NCBI GenBank assembly: GCA_964421085.1
Contig: CAYQVO010000028.1
Span: 1-50,162, forward strand
Source of the DNA: CAYQVO01 sp964421085
GTDB lineage: Bacteria; Bdellovibrionota_C; UBA2361; CAYQVO01
Reading direction: 5' to 3'
Length of the DNA stretch: 50,162 nt
Part shown: positions 1 to 6,950 of the stretch, piece after piece
Layout of the letters: every line of letters begins with the position of its first letter
Position numbering within the stretch: the stretch's first letter is position 1
Position numbers and translations under genes: made by a program
Notes under the pieces: model-generated
What the model was told of the DNA's origin: nothing
What the model saw: only the letters and a program-made list of their open reading frames with translations
The model's database searches: none

Positions 1-15
1 CCAGGCTCTCAAAAT

Positions 16-288
16 ATGACTGACGCAGAGCAGGAAGCATATCTGGCGACTGACCCCCGCTGCAGCCCTTATGAGACGGCATCCATGCTGGATCTTCTGG
101 CGATGCTTTTCCTGAATTTCCTGAAGAACAAAGAGAGGCTTTTTGAATTTACATACGGACGCTGCGAGGAGAGGTTTGCCTTTAACCAGCCCGCGTACTG
201 CGGCGGCTTTTATGCCGATAGCGTCTATGTCCGCGGCAGCTCCCATGGGGCTTGTGGTATCGGCCGCGCCGTCCGTCGGAAGCTTTAA
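16..288 (+). CDS. Hypothetical protein, possibly the 3' end of a gene cut by the window edge
   Basis: An open frame of 90 codons stays open back to base 1, so the ATG at 16 may be internal to a longer gene. I see no Shine-Dalgarno sequence before it. The product is Cys- and aromatic-rich near its end (YCGGFY, GACGIGR) and matches no family I recognise. A second frame, from about 285 to 413, reads plausibly as protein and ends NWHS-stop, so this stretch may be a frameshifted gene end rather than a small gene. Nothing else is supported between 289 and 433. Confidence 0.2.
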   Translation: MTDAEQEAYLATDPRCSPYETASMLDLLAMLFLNFLKNKERLFEFTYGRCEERFAFNQPAYCGGFYADSVYVRGSSHGACGIGRAVRRKL

Positions 289-433
289 TTGGGAATTGGG
301 ATAATTGCATCCCAGTGCCGGGTGAAGCAGATTTCGGTCTGTTTCATGGTGAGGGCTGGCTCAAGGTTCAGCCCCATGAAGATGACTTCAGGCAGCAAAA
401 CTGGCATAGCTAACATACTGACATTATTCATAA

Positions 434-795
434 TACAAATTTCAGCCTCCAAAAGACAAGAGCTTCTTTCTTTTCGGACCGCGGGGCGTCGGGAAGACTT
501 CGCTCCTGAGGCAGCGGTACCCGGGCTCTCTCTACTTCGATCTCTTCGACGCTGAAACTCACAATCAGCTTTTGGGGTCACCATCGAGATTGGCAAACCT
601 CATTCCCGGAAACTACTCCGATTGGATCATTCTCGATGAAGTGCAAAAAGTGCCGGAAATTCTGAACGAGGTGCACCGGCTTATTGAATCGAGAAAACTC
701 AAGTTCATACTCACGGGCTCGAGCGCGCGGATGTGTTTCTCGTCTATACGGGCACGAGGGAATGGGAAGAATGCGGGATAAGGATTCTGCCGGCC
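434..795 (+). pseudogene. Remnant of a DUF4143-type AAA ATPase with an internal deletion
   Basis: Frame 2 directly after a TAA at 431 reads FQPPKDKSFFLFGPRGVGKTS, the usual opening of the DUF4143-associated ATPases, with Walker A GPRGVGKT near 476-500. It continues to the Walker B/DEVQ-like segment WIILDEVQKVP at about 625-655 and the sensor stretch KFILTGSSAR ending near 730. At about 731 the reading shifts frame into DVFLVYTGTREW, which resembles the very C-terminus of the same family. The middle of the protein (roughly 250 residues in intact members) is therefore missing, and no start codon remains upstream. This is a dead gene fused across a deletion. Confidence 0.7.
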
Positions 796-811
796 AGGGC
801 GGCGCGTGGCC

Positions 812-849
812 TCTCAAAAAAAATGAGACAAAGCGGGAGATTTCTCCCG
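812..849 (-). terminator. Putative intrinsic terminator of the MoxR/VWA operon
   Basis: A 7-bp perfect stem with a 2-nt loop (CGGGAGA-TT-TCTCCCG, 834-849) lies five bases past the ATPase stop codon. On the minus strand it is followed by a short spacer and a run of eight T (814-823 region). The layout fits a Rho-independent terminator for the leftward operon. Confidence 0.5.
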
Positions 850-853
850 GAAC

Positions 854-2614
854 CTATTCCGTTATACGGACTCCGAGGATGTTTTTCCACTCCGCCTTCT
901 CTTCCTGCCAGTCTTCGTCAGTGACGTTTCCAGGTTTTTGGAGTGTCTCGAGGCTAAACCAGAGACGCTCTGGAAGATCTGAGTCGGCCTTCATCTCGGG
1001 AGTATTGGCCATCATCTCCAGGAATTCTTTGCGCGAATCGTGATCGAGCAAATGATACGACTCCGAAAAGACTGAAAAAAACTCATCGGCACTCTTCCTT
1101 CCCTGAAGCTCTGCCCCATCATCCCCGAATGGCTCATCGGCATAGAGCGCTTTTATTGCCAACTCATCGAGGATTTCCTTCCTTGTCTTTGTCTCGCCTG
1201 TCGGCACCGAAAGCGGCCCACTGAGGAGCTCTTCAAGGGTTCCTCGATAACTATTTCGCATGTCTTCGCTTCGCACCCGGCCAACATAGAACATGTCAAT
1301 TGCACGCCGAAGTGTCTCTGCAAAGTCAATGATGCCTCCCGAAAGGACCTGGGAGGTGAGCATGTAGGCGGCAGTCTGGGCGAGTGCGTCGAGAGTCACA
1401 GGAATCTTCTGGCGATCGCCCCCGGATGCTCCAGCCCGCATGCCTGCAGCGAAATTTCTATGAAACGCGGAGACGACATCTGAAATGACGGCGCAGATTT
1501 CAGGTTCCTTCGTGAGATCAATGATCGCCTTCCTCTTTTGGTCCTCAGACGCGTTGCCGACTTTGTAGCAGAGAAAGTCTCGAGAGGCTTCCGTTATGGT
1601 TTCGTCGGAAAGTTCCTCCAGCCGGACCCATATCATGTTTCGAGCAAGCGCCGGGTCTACCTCTTTTCTTTCGAGGAAGTCGCCGCCTGTCGGGTTAGTG
1701 GAAAAGCACACGAAGGCATCGGGCCCAAAGGCAATGGTTCTTCCGTTATCGTCCCAGAGCTGGAAGCTTTCTGCGATTCGCCCCTGCTCGCCTCGAAGGA
1801 GGAGAAGCGCATTTACGACCTCGGGCTTTGCAAGCCCAATTTCCTGGATGTGAAGCATCGTGCCCCGGCCGCCTTCGGCAAGAATCTGAATTTCTCGGTT
1901 TTCCGAGATATCAGCAAGAGCCGCCCGGGGAACGGCGCCAAACGAAAATTCGAAGGTCGCATCCTCTCTCGGGAGCCCCAGCTTGTCTCTTACCAGGCGC
2001 TCAATATCAGCGAGTGCGGAATGTTCGGTGAGAATCCCCGCTTTTCGAAGATCATCGACATAATCTCTTCCTTCGGAGGATTCAAGGAATTCAAAGACTT
2101 TTTTGTCCGCCTGGGGGTCGGAGGTCGAAGGCACGTACTTTCCCATGAGCTGGGAGGTGTCGGTCTGCCCCGAACAGTAGAAGTCGAGAGGCGTTGTGCC
2201 CGGCCCATAGAGAAACTCCATGAGCTTGTTCACGCAAAAGGTCTTTCCTATCGAAGTGCCGCCCTCAAGCATGACCATCATGTGGTTCACATATCCCCAG
2301 AGGAGGCCCATGAAAATTTCGCAGGTCTCTTTATAGGGGCGAATTTTTGCGGCAATTGCCTGCACCTCGCTTTCCGTGCAGCGAGTGGGGATAGAGACTA
2401 TATCGAGATCTTTTTCGTCCCTTGCTTTTCCTGGGTCTGCGAAATGAAGTGTGCCTGTCCATTCGCCCTCAGCCGACCCTCCTTCTTCATAGAGCACAGG
2501 GAACTCTCCTGGGTGCGCCGATATCCACTGCTTCATTGCGGCTTGAAGCTCGCCGGCGCGTCTTGCCTTTTCGAGCGGCGTAAGTGAAACTGCGGCTGCG
2601 ACATCAGGCGACAT
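854..2614 (-). CDS. MoxR-like AAA+ ATPase
   Basis: A 586-residue AAA+ protein of the MoxR/dynein-related (AAA_5) type, expected to remodel a partner that its VWA protein presents. Walker A is GGTSIGKT at residues 118-125. The Walker B position reads LHIQEIGLAKPEV, so Gln-Glu (257-258) replaces the usual Asp-Glu. Sensor 1 (FSTNPTGG) and the Arg-finger stretch (DPALARN) follow at about 305-325. I chose the ATG at 2614 rather than the one at 2629 because the latter overlaps an AGGAGG that lies six bases before 2614. The start overlaps the end of the upstream small gene by 11 bases, showing translational coupling in a three-gene operon. The family call is firm; substrate and role are unknown. Confidence 0.8.
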   Translation of the reverse strand: MSPDVAAAVSLTPLEKARRAGELQAAMKQWISAHPGEFPVLYEEGGSAEGEWTGTLHFADPGKARDEKDLDIVSIPTRCTESEVQAIAAKIRPYKETCEIFMGLLWGYVNHMMVMLEGGTSIGKTFCVNKLMEFLYGPGTTPLDFYCSGQTDTSQLMGKYVPSTSDPQADKKVFEFLESSEGRDYVDDLRKAGILTEHSALADIERLVRDKLGLPREDATFEFSFGAVPRAALADISENREIQILAEGGRGTMLHIQEIGLAKPEVVNALLLLRGEQGRIAESFQLWDDNGRTIAFGPDAFVCFSTNPTGGDFLERKEVDPALARNMIWVRLEELSDETITEASRDFLCYKVGNASEDQKRKAIIDLTKEPEICAVISDVVSAFHRNFAAGMRAGASGGDRQKIPVTLDALAQTAAYMLTSQVLSGGIIDFAETLRRAIDMFYVGRVRSEDMRNSYRGTLEELLSGPLSVPTGETKTRKEILDELAIKALYADEPFGDDGAELQGRKSADEFFSVFSESYHLLDHDSRKEFLEMMANTPEMKADSDLPERLWFSLETLQKPGNVTDEDWQEEKAEWKNILGVRITE

Positions 2615-2921
2615 GCCGGACCTCCTCATGATCGTCGAGATTGAGCACGGCGTCTGCGGTTTTCAAGAGACGCTCATTGCCGTAAATGACGCCTGCCTTC
2701 CCGANNNNNNNNNNGCTCTCTTCTTTTGTCAGACTAAGGGCAGTCTCGAGCTCACGCTCAGAGGAAACCGCAAGCGCACGCAAGGCCGGATCTTCCGCTT
2801 CTACAGCCCGCAGAACCTCCGAGATGTCTTTCGAAATAATGGCGCAGATACCGCGCGCAGGAGAGCCGCTCCTCATAAAGGAAAGAAGTCCTCGCATCAT
2901 GTCAAGCTGCCTGCCCTTCAT
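2604..2921 (-). CDS. Small protein between VWA and MoxR genes, interrupted by an assembly gap
   Basis: About 105 residues, of uncertain length because ten N fall inside it. The start ATG (2919-2921) overlaps the TGA of the VWA gene as TGATG, preceded by GGAG, and the end overlaps the MoxR start. The coupling argues that it is a real operon member although I recognise no domain. The N-terminal half is Met- and Leu-rich and helical (MMKGRQLDMMRGLLSFM) and the C-terminal half is acidic. The frame after the gap may not match the frame before it, so the two halves could be differently joined or separated by missing sequence. Confidence 0.5.
   Translation of the reverse strand: MKGRQLDMMRGLLSFMRSGSPARGICAIISKDISEVLRAVEAEDPALRALAVSSERELETALSLTKEESXXXXGKAGVIYGNERLLKTADAVLNLDDHEEVRHVA
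2705..2714. other. Assembly gap (10 N)
   Basis: Ten consecutive N. Such fixed-length runs usually mark a scaffold join of unknown true size, so the small gene spanning it should be treated as incomplete. Confidence 0.95.
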
Positions 2922-5359
2922 CACTGCCGCTCCTCTTTGCTTCGCGCGTACTTTTCAGGGTGACAAATAACGTCTTCGATGACGCCGCAATAGACGGCGA
3001 GAAAGTCCCGCTTTTCGTCACTAGTATCTGTTATGGAGAGATCTCCGAAACTGTGGTCATAAAGTCCCATGGTATCTGTTGTCCCGGCTCCCAGGCCGAA
3101 GTGGATGACGGTCACATCGCCTGCAGCCTTTATTTTTCCAAGAGAATCTATCAGATCCTGCGCCTGCATCGACTCAGAATCTGAGATAACGAAGATGAAC
3201 TTATGAAGCTCCCTGCATTCCTTGAGCTTTTCGTACTGCGCATCCACGGCATGGGCGTCATAGGTTGTGCCGCTTGCCTGAAGCTCTTCGCCGATTCGCT
3301 TCCGAATCGAAGAGTCGGAAATGCTCTCGCCCCAGTCCTTGACAATGCTCACCCCCTCGTTGAAGGCTGAGATGCAGTGCGTGATGTTGAGGCGGGTGAA
3401 AAGCTCCGTGAGAAACACGATGCCTCGCCTCGATTGCTCCATCTTTTGTCCCTCCATCGAGCCTGAGCAGTCGACAAGGAGCGAGATGGCATAGTTCACC
3501 TTTTGCGGGGTAAGGCGTTTATCGAAAAGATGAGCATAGTGGAGGGGATTTGCCTCGAACTGCATCGCGCCCTTTTCATTAAGGCGCTGTCCGTCTGGAT
3601 GTCCCTCGTTCCAGGTAAAGTCGTTCTCCGGGCGGAATAGAGGCCGAAGCCTCGAAAACGCATCATCGACTTTTTGCGCCACTGCGCGGAAGAGCAATTC
3701 ATACGGAGAGAGCGACGCCTCGAGCGCCCGGCTGAAATAACGGCTCAAGGCGTTGCTCCTCTCTTGCCACCGCCGATTTTGCTCCTCGCGTTCCCCTCGC
3801 TTCATCGCCCCGCTTCGAGAGGGCGCCCTCTGATCTTCCGCCATTGGGTGCGTCGATTCGGCCATCGCCTTGTCGAGATCTCTCAGGCGTGCCTCTGCGC
3901 GTTCTTTGAGTTCGGCCTTTTCCTCTTCAGACATCCGCGCAAGCGCCTCTTCGAGCTCCTTTCTTGCGTCGTCCGAAAGCTTTCGAGGGTCAATCGGCGC
4001 AGGCCTTCCCTCGCTTTCCTCCTGCTCTTTCCATGATGCTTCAATTTCGTCTGCAAGAGCCTCGGAAGAGGTTTTCTCCCGCGGCGATTCCGTTTCGCCG
4101 GTATTCTTCTCGACTGCTTCTTCCTCGGCGGAAGGCTCCTCATGAGAAGCAGTCCCGGGCTCTTGACCGGCGCCGCTTCCTGCCGCCTCTATCTTTTCCT
4201 GCAGGCGCTCTCGAAGCGAGCTGTCAGAGCCTGCGATTGCGTCGGCCATTTCCTCGAGATCTTTTTTCGATAGCGCCCTTCCTGCCTTGCCCGCTTCGCT
4301 TTCATCTCCTTGTGCGTTGGCCTCTGCATGCTTTCCCAGCGCATCCTCGAACGCATCTGCGGCAGCTTTTGCCCCTTGTTTCCTGCCGTTTTTTGCCGCC
4401 TCTTCGAGTTCTTTTCTCGTCTCTTCGGACAGGTCCGATCCTTCGCTGCTCATGCCGCTTGAGGCGGCGTCTCTAAGCTCCTCATCGAGCCTGTCTCTTT
4501 CGAGAAGCCGTGAAATTTCCGGGAAGATTGCTTCCTTTACATGGCGGAAGCGGCGGATGCCGAGACGGCGGAGGTCTTCCTTCGATTCGTGTCCGCTTTC
4601 GAGTGTGAGTGAGATTGTCTCTGCAAATATCTTTCGAAGAAGCTTAAGGACAAAGGCGACGTCTTGATCGGAACTCTCGAGCCGGGAATCGAGATCTCTA
4701 AACGCCGATTCAAATCCGTGTTCGAGCCTTGCTCTTGCCCAATGCCGAAACAGCTCGCCCAAAGCCTTTGCAAACCGAGGGACCCGGCCGTTCCTCTGCA
4801 CCCATGCCAGGATCTCGGTGGTCGAGAACAGTCCTTCGGTCTCTAATGCCTGCCCCTCGATGGTTTTCAGGGCAGCGGGCTCAATGCCGGGAAATTTTCT
4901 CACCATGCCGTCGTTTACCGCAGGGTCTTCGACCACATTGAAAGTGGACTGGAATCCGGTTTGCTCGAACATCATCTCGAGCTCTTTTTTCGGGAAAGGG
5001 AGCTCATGAAGGCGGGGCGTAAGAAGACGGTGCGCTCCTTCATGACCTGCCGTATAGATTGCCTTAGTCCGGCTGCCGAATGCAACGAGACGATCTATGA
5101 CTATTCTCGATTCGGCAAGATCGAAAAAGCTTCCGCCACCTTCGGGACCCAGCGTAACGCCCATGCAATAATCGTCGCCCACGGTGCGTGCAACGAAAGA
5201 AAGCTCGTCTCCCCGGGCTTTGATCTCCTCAGCGGCCACGTCACCGGTGCTGTCGGGAGCGGGTTTTATGCCTTGTTGAGTGTTATCGGGATTCACATTT
5301 GAAGTTATGGGGTCCCCGGGGCTAAAGGGCGCATAATGTGGAGTTGCGATAATCGTCAT
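2921..5359 (-). CDS. Zincin-like plus von Willebrand factor A protein, MoxR partner
   Basis: An 812-residue protein from the ATG at 5359; the frame stays open 65 codons further upstream with no better ribosome site. Residues 106-110 are HEGAH, an HExxH zinc motif, and NVVED at 141-145 supplies a Glu in the position seen in CobT-like and related VWA proteins. Residues about 320-560 are a long low-complexity charged region rich in Glu, Ala, Lys and Ser, probably helical. A C-terminal VWA domain begins with the MIDAS motif DCSGS at 630-634 and includes an SGTTYD segment downstream. MoxR-VWA pairs are established metal-loading or assembly machines. Here the predicted peptidase-like head, VWA and ATPase are coupled in one operon. 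There is no signal peptide, so it is likely cytoplasmic. The substrate is unknown. Confidence 0.75.
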   Translation of the reverse strand: MTIIATPHYAPFSPGDPITSNVNPDNTQQGIKPAPDSTGDVAAEEIKARGDELSFVARTVGDDYCMGVTLGPEGGGSFFDLAESRIVIDRLVAFGSRTKAIYTAGHEGAHRLLTPRLHELPFPKKELEMMFEQTGFQSTFNVVEDPAVNDGMVRKFPGIEPAALKTIEGQALETEGLFSTTEILAWVQRNGRVPRFAKALGELFRHWARARLEHGFESAFRDLDSRLESSDQDVAFVLKLLRKIFAETISLTLESGHESKEDLRRLGIRRFRHVKEAIFPEISRLLERDRLDEELRDAASSGMSSEGSDLSEETRKELEEAAKNGRKQGAKAAADAFEDALGKHAEANAQGDESEAGKAGRALSKKDLEEMADAIAGSDSSLRERLQEKIEAAGSGAGQEPGTASHEEPSAEEEAVEKNTGETESPREKTSSEALADEIEASWKEQEESEGRPAPIDPRKLSDDARKELEEALARMSEEEKAELKERAEARLRDLDKAMAESTHPMAEDQRAPSRSGAMKRGEREEQNRRWQERSNALSRYFSRALEASLSPYELLFRAVAQKVDDAFSRLRPLFRPENDFTWNEGHPDGQRLNEKGAMQFEANPLHYAHLFDKRLTPQKVNYAISLLVDCSGSMEGQKMEQSRRGIVFLTELFTRLNITHCISAFNEGVSIVKDWGESISDSSIRKRIGEELQASGTTYDAHAVDAQYEKLKECRELHKFIFVISDSESMQAQDLIDSLGKIKAAGDVTVIHFGLGAGTTDTMGLYDHSFGDLSITDTSDEKRDFLAVYCGVIEDVICHPEKYARSKEERQ

Positions 5360-5722
5360 AAAAAAGGTAACCGGACTTTTGTAAGGTTGCAGTATGAAGA
5401 GAGAAAACGGCGCCGGCTCCCGCCGCCTGATCTCGAAATCCGCAGGCGTAAAATTGTATTTGTCGTTTTTCATATGGAGAGAATGGATGAAGTACGTGCA
5501 GCACTGGCCGGAAAGTGCGACTGTCTCTCTTCGAGGGACTGTGGGCAGTACCAATCCTGTGTCAAGAAACTTTTGGGAGCTTTGCGCGAGTTCAGCTTGA
5601 TCGATAAGGCGACAAGAATCGAAATCGCAGCCGAAAGCAGGAAATGCCGGATAAATTTTTGTTTTTCAATGCGCCGCATCGCCCCATTCACCTCATATCA
5701 GAAAGAAAGGGGTTTAATTTCA

Positions 5723-6889
5723 ATGACACTGGAACCAGACAGGGAAAACACCCTTCGTGCGAAGCCCTCATTCGTAGACGGGAAGATAGATGAGTATCGA
5801 AAGTTCAAGAACACTCACGTGCTGCAGGTTCTTCAGGCTTTCGCTGCGTATCGAAGCGTCGGGATCGTCGAACCAAGGACATTGAATAACGTGAAGCCCT
5901 GGACCGGGAATGCGGGGATACAGAGCAAAAGGGAGGAACGAGCGCTTGAACAGCTTGTTGCAGATGAGTTCCTGGAGGTGGTGGAGAGGTATCAGGAAGG
6001 ATCAGCGTGGCAACTTACACCGGATGGCGAGGCGCTCATCGACCGGTGGTACGAGCGCCAGAACAGCACCGATGAGGCGTTGTTTTTCGGGAACGCAGGG
6101 CTTCCAAAATTTACTCCAGGGGAGACGAGACCGATCGTGGAGCGGGAAAATCATTACTATGCTGCACACATTATGCAGCATCCCGTGCTCAACGGCCTGA
6201 TATGGGAACTCATGAAGGAGGAGTACAGGGAGGAGTATTATATCTTCAATCTCGAGGAGGCGGTCCGCGAGCTGAAAGCGGCAACAGAACTTCAGATATT
6301 CAAGCTCGTATCCGTCCTGCCTGACGAAACAGGATGCATAATCGTGGAACGGGGGCGCGAGGTCGCTTCTGTGCTTGTGGACAGGTTCGGCAGCGAGGCG
6401 CTGAGACGTTACAAATACACAACTTTTTTCGACGAGGACAAGTTCGATCAGTTCTGTGATGAAACAGAAATGGACAACGATGCAAGGGAGAGTCTGCGCA
6501 ACCTGCTCTCGAACCGCTCGCACAGGGAGTCTGCGTGGCTGATAGGAGTCGCCGGGGAGAGCGGAATCGGTCGGGAGGAGTTTGACACATTGCGGTTCGA
6601 ACTTTTCCGTATAAAGAGAAACGCCGGGCTCCAGGCGATAAGGAAATTGACAATATACGAGAAGCGCCGGAGTGGACAGCTCTGCGGGAACGAAACACTT
6701 CTCGAAATGGTGAGCAGAAGGATAATCAGCTCGCCGGATCTCGAAGGTGTTATCGGCGGTCGTCTTCCTTCTTCCGCTCAGCCTGAAGCACCCGTCCCCG
6801 AAGTTCCTTCCGGAGAGTCCCTGCTCCAGAAAGTTTTCAGCCTTTTCCGCAGGGGCGACCGGAGAACAAGCGGCATGGATCAGGATTAA
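5723..6889 (+). CDS. Hypothetical protein divergent from the VWA/MoxR operon
   Basis: A 388-residue soluble protein. I start it at the ATG at 5723 because AAAGAAAGGGG lies 9-12 bases upstream; the same frame is open back to 5336, where the sequence is antisense to possible 5' extensions of the VWA gene. The N-terminal 120 residues (HVLQVLQAF, ALEQLVADEFLEVV, WQLTPDGEALIDRW) look like a winged-helix DNA-binding fold. The remainder is helical and charged with no family I recognise. It ends with a short Pro-rich tail and LLQKVFSLFRR. Its divergent position suggests a regulator or partner of the VWA/MoxR system, which is inference. The 363 bases between the two starts contain nothing else I can support. 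Confidence 0.55.
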   Translation: MTLEPDRENTLRAKPSFVDGKIDEYRKFKNTHVLQVLQAFAAYRSVGIVEPRTLNNVKPWTGNAGIQSKREERALEQLVADEFLEVVERYQEGSAWQLTPDGEALIDRWYERQNSTDEALFFGNAGLPKFTPGETRPIVERENHYYAAHIMQHPVLNGLIWELMKEEYREEYYIFNLEEAVRELKAATELQIFKLVSVLPDETGCIIVERGREVASVLVDRFGSEALRRYKYTTFFDEDKFDQFCDETEMDNDARESLRNLLSNRSHRESAWLIGVAGESGIGREEFDTLRFELFRIKRNAGLQAIRKLTIYEKRRSGQLCGNETLLEMVSRRIISSPDLEGVIGGRLPSSAQPEAPVPEVPSGESLLQKVFSLFRRGDRRTSGMDQD

Positions 6890-6950
6890 CTCACACTCTC
6901 CGAACTTCGAAATCCAAATCCTTCGAAGGAGAGGCTCCCTCCCTGTCGCC

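Noticed and set aside
1538..2587. A 349-codon open frame antisense to the MoxR ATPase gene
   Set aside because: It is a shadow of a strong AAA+ gene on the opposite strand, has no recognisable motif and no ribosome site.
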